From positions 1 to 29,386 of the IMG/VR virus record IMGVR_UViG_3300011430_000034: a stretch of DNA of 29,386 nucleotides; one strand, 5' to 3'. Below, in pieces: positions 20,632 to 26,876 of the stretch (the first letter of the stretch is position 1; each line of letters starts with the position of its first letter). Source of the DNA: a virus. Position numbers and translations under genes: made by a program. Below the pieces are notes generated by a model, which saw nothing but the letters and a program-made list of their open reading frames with translations, made no database searches and was not told the DNA's origin.

Positions 20632-21275
20632 ACGTGGAACAACGTGATCACATCTTCCCGCACATCAAGGATCTCGTCCCCCAGTACCTTCACGTGCGTA
20701 CACACATCGCAGGCTCCGCTGCGATCACGGACACCTTCCACGACGTGGACGTCTGGATCCTCTGCGAACGAGGGCAACGGAAGTCCGTAGTGGAGGTCGT
20801 CCTCGCGCACCTCCACACGTTCGAGGAGTGTGTCGTAGACCAATCGCCTACTGCGCTCTACGGGATCCCGAACCTGAACAAGGTGGCCACAGTCTTCCAC
20901 ATGATCGACCAACCGATCCAGATCATGGTGTGGGAAGACCTCCAGGCGGACGAGGACAATGAACCGGACCTCCTCAACCTCCTCTCGGAGTTCGACCTCT
21001 CCGTGCACATGTGGGCGTACTCACTCGTGGATATCTACAAGCGCCGGTTCCAACACCCAGCGGCCACGCTCCCTGGCAACCCGATCGAGGTGCTCCGCTT
21101 CACCACTCCACACAGCACGCTGCGTCGGTACATCACGCTCAGCGACAGGTATCGGACGAAGCTGAACTGGGAGTACATCGAGGAACTGGCCCGTCGGATC
21201 GTGGCCGTCGCCGAGCAGAAGGCCCTCAAGCAGATCGAGGACCTCGGAGTTCAACCTCCTTCGGAGCTGCTGTGA
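20628..21275 (+). CDS. Nucleotidyltransferase-fold protein coupled to queC
   Basis: A 215-aa protein starting in an ATGA overlap with queC. The signature of the polymerase-beta type nucleotidyltransferase fold is present: THIAGSAAI (G29, S30), then TFHDVDVWILC with the paired acidic residues D39 and D41, followed by a strand (ATVFHMIDQPIQIMVWEDL) that carries a further acidic residue. The C-terminal half is helical (SEFDLSVHMWAYSLVDIYK, then RYITLSDRYRTKLNWEYIEEL). Substrate unknown; phage members of this fold are poorly described. Co-translation with queC makes a role in nucleotide or base modification conceivable. The fold call is fair, the activity is inference. Confidence 0.6.
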   Translation: MNVEQRDHIFPHIKDLVPQYLHVRTHIAGSAAITDTFHDVDVWILCERGQRKSVVEVVLAHLHTFEECVVDQSPTALYGIPNLNKVATVFHMIDQPIQIMVWEDLQADEDNEPDLLNLLSEFDLSVHMWAYSLVDIYKRRFQHPAATLPGNPIEVLRFTTPHSTLRRYITLSDRYRTKLNWEYIEELARRIVAVAEQKALKQIEDLGVQPPSELL

Positions 21276-22120
21276 CTCTGACGTGGTGGGAGTGGGAAGA
21301 ACTCGAGGGCGCCATCCAGGAACGAAAGGAACTGTGGCGCGAGCATCCGGAACGGACGCACACCTACTTCCGGATGCTCGACGACACTCCTGTCTACGCC
21401 CTTCAAGCGATGCCTGGACCAGGTCGCTCCGAGTTCCGCCTGGTCCAAGTTCTTGGGATCCCACTTACGTGGCCCCAGAGCGAGGTGGATGCACACCTCG
21501 ACATGATGCGAGAACGTTTCACCTCCTTCCCGTTCAGGCAGGAGGTGGAACAGTTCCTCTTGAAGGAGGACGTCCTCAAGGACCCCTCCAAGTCGAACAT
21601 CGTGGCCATCGTCATCGCGAGGATGCAGCAATCTCCGATCAACGAGCCGATGCCCGCGAAGATCCCCTTTCCCCATGAGGAGAGAAGGTTCACCCTCCAC
21701 GAGGGAGGCAGCATCAAGTTCTGGCGACAGGGAGACATGCTCCGTTGTTACATGGAACTGCGCCGGGACGGCAACCTGGGACCCACGAGTGGCAGCTTCA
21801 TCCTGCTCGACGGCCACATGCGCATCCGTGGGACATCCATGAAGCGCGCATTGGAGTGGCTTACAGGGGACAAGGAGATCGAGGAGATGCTCCGTGACCC
21901 ACACGCACATGCAAGGAGACGCCTAGATGCCGAGTCTGCCGAAAGGCAAAGTAACCTACCGCTGGAGTCCCAAAGCGGGGATGCGAGCAGCGCAGCTAGC
22001 GGACCTGGGGACCCCAGTCAAGGTGACGATCGTCGACGCGATTTACCTGAAGACGGAGGGCTCCCGAGTGCTGCAACTGATCATCGAGCCCTCGGAGTCT
22101 TTCCTCCAGGAGAAGAATGA
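21272..22120 (+). CDS. Protein of unknown function with long 3' overlap
   Basis: GTG start at 21272 overlapping the preceding TGA (GTGA). The frame stays open to 22120 (282 aa). The first ~218 residues look real: WWEWEELEGAIQERKELWRE, YFRMLDDTPVYALQAMPGPG, QSEVDAHLDMMRERFTSFPF, FILLDGHMRIRGTSMKRALEW. The last ~63 residues (Ser/Gly/Asp/Arg-rich) overlap a better-looking gene in another frame, so this end is either a disordered tail or a lost stop codon. No family recognised. It sits between the nucleotidyltransferase-fold and nuclease genes. Confidence 0.55.
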   Translation: MTLTWWEWEELEGAIQERKELWREHPERTHTYFRMLDDTPVYALQAMPGPGRSEFRLVQVLGIPLTWPQSEVDAHLDMMRERFTSFPFRQEVEQFLLKEDVLKDPSKSNIVAIVIARMQQSPINEPMPAKIPFPHEERRFTLHEGGSIKFWRQGDMLRCYMELRRDGNLGPTSGSFILLDGHMRIRGTSMKRALEWLTGDKEIEEMLRDPHAHARRRLDAESAERQSNLPLESQSGDASSAASGPGDPSQGDDRRRDLPEDGGLPSAATDHRALGVFPPGEE

Positions 22121-22127
22121 TGACTGA
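21927..22127 (+). CDS. 66-aa basic beta-rich protein
   Basis: ATG 21927 has AAGGAGACGCCTAG upstream. Product: MPSLPKGKVTYRWSPKAGMR, then LADLGTPVKVTIVDAIYLKT and VLQLIIEPSESFLQEKNDD, the pattern of a small beta barrel. It overlaps the upstream frame by 194 nt and the nuclease start by 11 nt. The strand pattern and ribosome site support it. Not recognised. Confidence 0.62.
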   Translation: MPSLPKGKVTYRWSPKAGMRAAQLADLGTPVKVTIVDAIYLKTEGSRVLQLIIEPSESFLQEKNDD

Positions 22128-23043
22128 ACTCTACCTGGAGGTGGACGAAGAGGTGATCAACCTGAACCAATCTCGGGTTCAGACCTTCCTCCGCTGTCAC
22201 CGCAAGTACGGTTGGTTCTATCACGAGCACCTCCAACCTGACAGGCCGACATACGCACTCTCGTTCGGAACCGCGGTCCACGCGGCCCTAGCGGAAGTGG
22301 CCAGTGGCAAGCTGCAGCTCGACCAGGCACTTAAGCACGGGATCGAGGTGTTCCGGAAACAGATGCCGGAAGGCAAGTTCCCCGGGGACGAGGTGATCGT
22401 CAACGAACACATCGAGCTGATGGAGCGAATGCTCCCAGCGTACTACGCTCACTACGAGCACGACCACAACCCGTGGAAGCCGATCGGTCTCGAGGTTGCA
22501 GGGCGCATCGAGATCGGGACGGACACAAACGTGTTCCTCGTGTTCCGCACGGATGAACTAGCGCTCCAGGACAAGATGCTCTGGATCGTCGACCACAAGA
22601 CGGCCGCGCGTCTCGATCCCAGGGACATGCTCAAGTACGAGATGGACCTGCAGATGACCGCCTATACGTACGCGATCACGAAGAAGCTCTCCCAGGAAGC
22701 AGGACGTGCGGTCCGAGTGGCCGGCGTGATCGTGAACGTCCTCGTGAAGACCGCGGTGCCCCAGTTCCACCGGGAGCGCTTCGTGCGGACGGATGAGGAC
22801 CTGGAGGAGTTTGAGCGGGAGTTCGTCGAGATCGCCCGGGAGATTCGGTGGAGACACCGCCGAGTGAAGGAGGGCGAGGACTGGAAGCAGGTGTTCTACA
22901 AGAACACGAACGAGTGCTTCTCCTACGGAACCTGCTACTTCAGGGACCTGTGCCTGAAGGACAACCCGATACGGCGGATGGCCTACATCAGTCGCAAGAG
23001 GGACTATGTGGACGATCCAACGATCCTGGAGAAGAAGGCGTGA
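22117..23043 (+). CDS. Cas4/RecB-like PD-(D/E)XK exonuclease with Fe-S cysteines
   Basis: A 308-aa protein (ATG 22117; a second ATG follows directly). Near the N-terminus is LNQSRVQTFLRCHRKYGWFY with C27, the usual start of Cas4/AddB-like nucleases. The catalytic core shows FRTDELAL (Asp), LWIVDHKTA (the D-x-K strand) and the helix QMTAYTYAI. The C-terminal cysteines C267, C273 and C279 (ECFSYGTCYFRDLC) with C27 form the [4Fe-4S] pattern of this family. It would process DNA ends during recombination-dependent replication. It is co-directional with the RecA-fold ATPase and ssDNA-binding-like gene. Complete and intact. Confidence 0.85.
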   Translation: MMTELYLEVDEEVINLNQSRVQTFLRCHRKYGWFYHEHLQPDRPTYALSFGTAVHAALAEVASGKLQLDQALKHGIEVFRKQMPEGKFPGDEVIVNEHIELMERMLPAYYAHYEHDHNPWKPIGLEVAGRIEIGTDTNVFLVFRTDELALQDKMLWIVDHKTAARLDPRDMLKYEMDLQMTAYTYAITKKLSQEAGRAVRVAGVIVNVLVKTAVPQFHRERFVRTDEDLEEFEREFVEIAREIRWRHRRVKEGEDWKQVFYKNTNECFSYGTCYFRDLCLKDNPIRRMAYISRKRDYVDDPTILEKKA

Positions 23044-23384
23044 AGGACAGGATCATGACCTTGGTGGGGGGTAACGTTCTCACCATCCAACTTCTCCCGG
23101 GTAACGTGCTAATCACACGTGACCCAATCATCGACACAACGCCCAGTGGCCTGATCGTCCTCCCTCCACACTACGAGGAACTGTCCACACGGGCCTACGT
23201 CCACCTCCACGAGCCAGGCGGATACTGGGAGTGGTGGGGCGGTGAACCACCTCTCACGGGCGCCTGGGTGGTCATCGAGAAGTTAGCAGGGCGCCCATTT
23301 ACACTTCACGGCCTCGATCTGTGGATCCTTCCGGAGCACAGCATTCTGGCCGTAGAGGAGGCACAGTGTTCCGAGACGAGTTGA
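23040..23384 (+). CDS. GroES-like co-chaperonin (Cpn10)
   Basis: A 114-aa protein; GTG at 23040 overlaps the nuclease TGA (GTGA); an ATG at 23055 is the alternative. The GroES plan is visible: a first strand LLPGNVLITRDPI (residues 18-30), a mobile-loop-like segment DTTPSGLIVLPPHYEE (32-47) that carries the hydrophobic G-(L/I)-IVL contact for GroEL, a variable roof, then GAWVVIEKLAG (74-84) and the closing DLWILPEHSILAVEE (93-107), which parallels the 'vlimsesDILAiVE' end of GroES. T4 gp31 and other phage Cpn10 proteins replace host GroES for capsid folding; the same is likely here. The dispersed repeat lies in codons 8-12. Confidence 0.78.
   Translation: MKDRIMTLVGGNVLTIQLLPGNVLITRDPIIDTTPSGLIVLPPHYEELSTRAYVHLHEPGGYWEWWGGEPPLTGAWVVIEKLAGRPFTLHGLDLWILPEHSILAVEEAQCSETS
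23061..23073. repeat. Dispersed repeat copy at the 5' end of the co-chaperonin gene
   Basis: Exact TTGGTGGGGGGTA followed by ACGTT, read as L-V-G-G-N just after the start. Confidence 0.9.
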
Positions 23385-23533
23385 AAGAGGAAGTGGGCAA
23401 GCTGATCGACAGCGTGGTAGCGGAGAACACCACGCTGACCGATGACGACCTCATCGCGATCGAGAACGCCCTCGAGGATCTGGGCGAGCTCGTGGCCGAA
23501 GCGGACAAGGACGATGGGGACACCGGTAATTAA
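23366..23533 (+). CDS. 55-aa acidic helical protein
   Basis: GTG start at 23366 with GAGGAGG 5 nt upstream; it overlaps the co-chaperonin end by 19 nt. Product: VFRDELKEEVGKLIDSVVAE, then LTDDDLIAIENALEDLGELV, acidic end (DKDDGDTGN). Helical and strongly acidic. Not recognised. Confidence 0.6.
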   Translation: MFRDELKEEVGKLIDSVVAENTTLTDDDLIAIENALEDLGELVAEADKDDGDTGN

Positions 23534-23741
23534 GCCGGGAGAAGCCCTCACACTGTACGAGGACGGACACGAGGTAGCTCGTGTCCGTCTCCGATACAGC
23601 GACCTCGGGGTGATCCTCGAGGTGGCACAGCGTAAGCCCGGCACGCACGTCTGGATTCCGTGGACAGACATGGTCCACCTTACCACGGTCGGTGGGCGGA
23701 TCAGCTTCGCGGTCACGGGGAAGAGAGGGGATATAGCGTAA
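23514..23741 (+). CDS. 75-aa beta-rich protein
   Basis: ATG 23514, overlapping the preceding gene by 20 nt. Product: MGTPVIKPGEALTLYEDG, then VARVRLRYSDLGVILEV, THVWIPWTDMVHLTTV, ending GRISFAVTGKRGDIA. Alternating strands suggest a small beta barrel. Its stop shares the A of the ATPase start (TAATG at 23741). Possibly an accessory to the ATPase; not recognised. Confidence 0.6.
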   Translation: MGTPVIKPGEALTLYEDGHEVARVRLRYSDLGVILEVAQRKPGTHVWIPWTDMVHLTTVGGRISFAVTGKRGDIA

Positions 23742-24592
23742 TGCCATTCGAACTCCTGCGCACGAGCAGTCTCAAGGCGCCAAGGGCGACGATCCTCGTG
23801 TATGCACCTCCGCGCTGGGGGAAGACACATCTTGCACGGACGTGTCCCAAACCTCTGGTGATAAGTACGGAGGCAGGAAGCACCGGCGGCCTGATGACAC
23901 TGTCAGACCTCGACCTACCGGCCGTGAGGGTGAGGAGCTGGGACGAGATGGTCCAGTTGATTGCCACGCTCCGTAAGACACCTGGCCGCGTGGAGCTGGA
24001 CGGTGAGATCTTCGAGACGGTGTTCATCGACAGCCTCGGACCCGGATGTGGCGAGCTGTGGATGCAGGCCGGAATGAAGATCATGGGCTGGAAGGACGTC
24101 TGGGGGGTGGAGAAAGGGAAGGATCCCAGGCGGGTCTACAGCTACATCAGTGAGAAGGGACAACAGGCTATGAAGTTGTTCCTGTCGCTGGACGCACACC
24201 TCGTGATGACCTCACGAGTGACCATCCTCGAGGAGTCGGTGGGCTTCGACGACAAGGGGAACGAGATCAAGGTACAGTACGAGGTGCCCGACCTCCCAGG
24301 CCAGCAACTGCCGAAGAAGCTGACAGGGGAGACGGACGCCACGCTCTACGGAGAGTTCCGGGGCGCGACACGCGTCTTCCGGACGAAGAACCAGGGGAAG
24401 CGGGTAAGCGGCATAAGGGCTCCAGGAGGAACGCCGATCCCGGATCCGATCCTGGCGAACATCACAGACGTGATCGCCCTGATGATGGGCGACATGACGG
24501 CTGTGAAGCGACTTGAGGTCCCTAAACCGGGGACCTCTGGAAGGGCCACAACGGCCACAACGACCACGACACGTGGTCAAGGAGAAGCGTAA
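23741..24592 (+). CDS. RecA-fold ATPase, Sak4-like recombinase
   Basis: A 283-aa protein. Walker A is at residues ~20-31 (VYAPPRWGKTHLA), with Arg-Trp in place of the usual small residues, and Walker B near residues 89-97 (ETVFIDSLG). A conserved sensor-like strand LVMTSRVTILEE follows. The C-terminus is Thr/Gly-rich and probably flexible. It matches the phage Sak4-type or AAA_24-like single-strand annealing/RecA-core group, which often lies just upstream of a small ssDNA-binding protein, as here. It would promote homologous recombination or DNA annealing with the nearby nuclease. The TAATG junctions on both sides indicate a coupled operon. Confidence 0.72.
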   Translation: MPFELLRTSSLKAPRATILVYAPPRWGKTHLARTCPKPLVISTEAGSTGGLMTLSDLDLPAVRVRSWDEMVQLIATLRKTPGRVELDGEIFETVFIDSLGPGCGELWMQAGMKIMGWKDVWGVEKGKDPRRVYSYISEKGQQAMKLFLSLDAHLVMTSRVTILEESVGFDDKGNEIKVQYEVPDLPGQQLPKKLTGETDATLYGEFRGATRVFRTKNQGKRVSGIRAPGGTPIPDPILANITDVIALMMGDMTAVKRLEVPKPGTSGRATTATTTTTRGQGEA

Positions 24593-24990
24593 TGGCACAA
24601 CTGCCTGGCGGACCCGTCCGCACCGGAGACCTCGCGTCCAGCCTCATGCCGGACGCCGTTTACACCTTCCGCATCGACCGCGCCGAGATCAAGAAGGCGC
24701 AGGGAGAGGGGAAGGAACCCTACATCAACCTCATGCTCAAGTGCGTCGACGAGGGCGAGTGGCTCGGTCGCGCGGTGTGGGACATCCTCACGCTGGCCAA
24801 GGGCAAGACCTTCAAGCTCGACCAGCTCCTGAAGGACGCCCTCGGATGGGGCGAGGACGACACGCTGGACGACACCGACCAGCTCCTCCAGCTCGAGGTC
24901 TGCGCTGCCATCACGACGGAGAAGGGCCAAGCGGGCTACAGCGATCGTAACAAGGTCGTGAAGTACCTCCCCACGGACATCGCCCGCTAA
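24592..24990 (+). CDS. Probable ssDNA-binding protein (DUF669-like)
   Basis: A 132-aa protein overlapping the ATPase stop (TAATG). The sequence has the OB-like pattern of phage proteins found after Sak4-type ATPases: SLMPDAVYTFRIDRAEIKKA, GKEPYINLMLKCVDEGEW, GRAVWDILTLA, a helix (LDQLLKDALGWGED), QLLQLEVCAAITTEKG and the ending GYSDRNKVVKYLP. The last motif is characteristic of the DUF669/SSB-like group. An acidic tip, typical of SSB, is absent. Context and pattern support an ssDNA-binding role in recombination and replication. Confidence 0.62.
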   Translation: MAQLPGGPVRTGDLASSLMPDAVYTFRIDRAEIKKAQGEGKEPYINLMLKCVDEGEWLGRAVWDILTLAKGKTFKLDQLLKDALGWGEDDTLDDTDQLLQLEVCAAITTEKGQAGYSDRNKVVKYLPTDIAR

Positions 24991-25006
24991 CGGCGTAGAA
25001 CAACAA

Positions 25007-25039
25007 TACCCCCCACCAACTCAGACTTGGTGGGGGGTA
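25007..25039. repeat. Inverted pair of the dispersed repeat (C-tract first)
   Basis: TACCCCCCACCAA (25007-25019), 7-nt loop, TTGGTGGGGGGTA (25027-25039), a perfect 13-bp stem, in the 145-nt gap before the diphosphohydrolase-like gene. The right copy continues as ACGTGACCA; 25025-25048 is the reverse complement of 4480-4503. The remainder of the gap has no convincing promoter. Confidence 0.92.
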
Positions 25040-25135
25040 ACGTGACCAAGAGATCACACATGGACAAAGAGTATCGACGAGTCTGGTGCCGTATCATGAG
25101 ACACCAAACTCCCATTTCCCGTTGGAGTAGACAGA

Positions 25136-25822
25136 ATGACCGACATACTACAGGACGTAGACCGCTTCCTCCGGATCGCGCAGACGGACGAGCTCCGCAT
25201 CCTCCGCGACATGACGGAGAAGGAGCTGTCCCGTCGGAACGAGGCACCTGCTTTCTCGAATGCCCAGACTGTCTCCGGAGGAGCGCAGGCTGGAGCGTAC
25301 CGTGAGGAGGCCCGGGAGAACATGAAATCGGTGTCGATGCACACCTTCGCCACAGGGGCCAAGCGCAGCGAGCGGATGCCCAGATACGACCTCGTCGTCC
25401 ACGACCTCATCCGCCGGATCGCGGAGCGGGCTACAGGAGAGGAGACTCCAAACGGTCCAAGTGGCGGAGCACTCAAGTACGGTGAGGGCAACTGGGAGCG
25501 CGGGCTCCCGACCAGTGATGTGTTCAACCACATCATCCACCACCTCGGACGTCTCCAGGAAGAGTTCCGGGACGGTCTCTCCATTGCGTCCCGTTACGAT
25601 GGCCAGGAACCGTGGCCGTTACGGATGGACGCCATCCGTAACCGCATCAACGCTTTCCTCGCGGAGGACGATCACATTGGGGCTGTGGGATGGGGACTCA
25701 TGGTCCTGTGTCATCAGCTCAAGACAGGCTTCTACCACGACACGAAGTTTGAGCAGGATACGGAAGTGCCACCTGTCCCTGTGGAGACAACGTTACCCCC
25801 CACCAAATCGAGGAAGCGATGA
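25136..25822 (+). CDS. dATP/dGTP diphosphohydrolase-like (MazZ-type) protein
   Basis: A 228-aa protein from ATG 25136 (GGAGTAGACAGA upstream). The core carries the motifs of the phage dATP/dGTP diphosphohydrolase (MazG-like, DUF5664) group: TGAKRSERMPRYDLV, HDLIRRIAERA, KYGEGNWERGLPTSDVFNH, then IIHHLGRLQEEF and EDDHIGAVGWGLMVLCH with acidic residues for metal binding. Such enzymes hydrolyse purine dNTPs to the monophosphate; in S-2L-type phages MazZ supplies dGMP for base replacement. Here it is translationally coupled to queD-queE-folE, so it may shape the guanine nucleotide pool for 7-deazaguanine use. The C-terminus carries a dispersed-repeat copy (TTLPPTK). Substrate not proven. Confidence 0.65.
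   Translation: MTDILQDVDRFLRIAQTDELRILRDMTEKELSRRNEAPAFSNAQTVSGGAQAGAYREEARENMKSVSMHTFATGAKRSERMPRYDLVVHDLIRRIAERATGEETPNGPSGGALKYGEGNWERGLPTSDVFNHIIHHLGRLQEEFRDGLSIASRYDGQEPWPLRMDAIRNRINAFLAEDDHIGAVGWGLMVLCHQLKTGFYHDTKFEQDTEVPPVPVETTLPPTKSRKR
25794..25806. repeat. Dispersed repeat copy at the 3' end of the diphosphohydrolase-like gene
   Basis: Exact copy with the ACGTTACC edge, read as LPPTK, 12 nt before the queD start. The 21-nt context GACAACGTTACC... is shared with the copy at the folE start. Confidence 0.9.
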
Positions 25823-26247
25823 ACTGTACCGCCCGAGTGACCATAGCAATGGGACACAGGCTTCTGGGGCACGACGGTCTATGCGCAAACATCCATGGCC
25901 ACAATTACGTGTTCGAAGTGACCGTGATGGGTAACCCTGACGCAGTGGGCCTTGTGACAGACTTCTCGATCCTGAAGAAGGACATGCGGAAGCTCCTGGA
26001 CCAACTCGACCACACGATGCTCCTGATTAAGGGGGACCCGGCCCAGGCGTACTTCGAGTCGACGGACAACCGCTTCATGCTCCTCACCCGAAATCCGAGT
26101 GCGGAGCACATCGCCTCGCTCATGTTCAACCACATGCAGGACCTCGCGTACAGCGTGAAGGAGGTCAGGGTGTTAGAGTCGGATGGTGGATGGGCCACCA
26201 CCGACCGTGTTAACCGGGAAGTGCACCTGATAAAGGGGCGTGTATGA
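25819..26247 (+). CDS. queD: 6-carboxy-tetrahydropterin synthase QueD (PTPS family)
   Basis: A 142-aa protein; ATG 25819 overlaps the preceding TGA. It would convert dihydroneopterin triphosphate to 6-carboxy-5,6,7,8-tetrahydropterin. Zinc ligands H13, H26 and H28 (MGHRL, NIHGHNY), candidate catalytic C22, a catalytic Asp/His pair in QLDHTML near residue 61-65, and the substrate Glu in NPSAEH near residue 94 all match the family. The sequence is intact and short, as QueD proteins are. It is translationally coupled to queE (ATGA). Confidence 0.9.
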   Translation: MNCTARVTIAMGHRLLGHDGLCANIHGHNYVFEVTVMGNPDAVGLVTDFSILKKDMRKLLDQLDHTMLLIKGDPAQAYFESTDNRFMLLTRNPSAEHIASLMFNHMQDLAYSVKEVRVLESDGGWATTDRVNREVHLIKGRV

Positions 26248-26876
26248 ACTACCCACTCGCCGAGAAGTTCAAGTCCATCCAGGGAGAAGGCATCTTCACA
26301 GGCACCCCGATGGCATTCGTCCGCATGGTCGGCTGCTCCGTGGGCCAGGGTGTATGTACTGCCTGCGACACGGACTTTGACCGGATGTACCCACAGCTTG
26401 GTGGGGGGTTGCACACTCCCCTCCAAATCGCTGAATGGGCAGAGCCCTACCACATCCTCTGCATTACGGGTGGGGAACCACTGGACCGCAACCTCTGCCT
26501 GCTCGTGGACGTGGTCCACAAGTTCGGAATGAAGGTCCACGTGGAGACCAGTGGCACCGTGGAGTACGATCCCGCAAGACACGGCTCCATCGACTGGATC
26601 ACCGTGTCGCCCAAGCCGGGCTTCCTCCCCACAATGATCGAGCAGGCCTGTGAGCTCAAGGTGATCCTCGGGGGCCTGGGAGACACTACGGAAGGTTGGC
26701 CTACAGTGGAGCAAGCGAGACGCTGGGCCAAGGAGAAGGAGTTGGTCTACCTGCAGCCTCGGAACAAGAAGAACGTGATCGACGACATCGAGATGCAGAA
26801 CGCAGAGGATGTCGTGCTCCACTACCCGGAGCTGAGGCTCAGCACCCAGTTCCACAAGTTCATCAACGTGCGATGA
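26244..26876 (+). CDS. queE: 7-carboxy-7-deazaguanine synthase QueE (radical SAM)
   Basis: A 210-aa protein, ATG 26244 overlapping the queD stop. It makes the 7-deazapurine ring from 6-carboxy-tetrahydropterin. Near the N-terminus is FKSIQGEGIFTGTPMAFVR. The Fe-S cysteines C31, C38 and C41 (GCSVGQGVCTACDTDF) follow C-x6-C-x2-C, shorter than the C-x14-C-x2-C of the well-studied Burkholderia enzyme. The GGEP motif (ITGGEPL, near 74-80) is present, with VHVETSGT and WITVSPKPG. A dispersed-repeat core lies inside (QLGGGL). Overlap with folE as ATGA. Confident. Confidence 0.93.
   Translation: MNYPLAEKFKSIQGEGIFTGTPMAFVRMVGCSVGQGVCTACDTDFDRMYPQLGGGLHTPLQIAEWAEPYHILCITGGEPLDRNLCLLVDVVHKFGMKVHVETSGTVEYDPARHGSIDWITVSPKPGFLPTMIEQACELKVILGGLGDTTEGWPTVEQARRWAKEKELVYLQPRNKKNVIDDIEMQNAEDVVLHYPELRLSTQFHKFINVR
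26398..26409. repeat. Dispersed repeat core inside queE
   Basis: 12-nt core TTGGTGGGGGGT followed by T, encoding LGGGL in the variable region after the Fe-S loop. Confidence 0.85.

Noticed and set aside
26696-26872. Longer FolE with about 59 extra N-terminal residues
   Set aside because: The extension lies in another frame of queE and looks non-protein-like; the ATG overlapping the queE stop is the coupled start.
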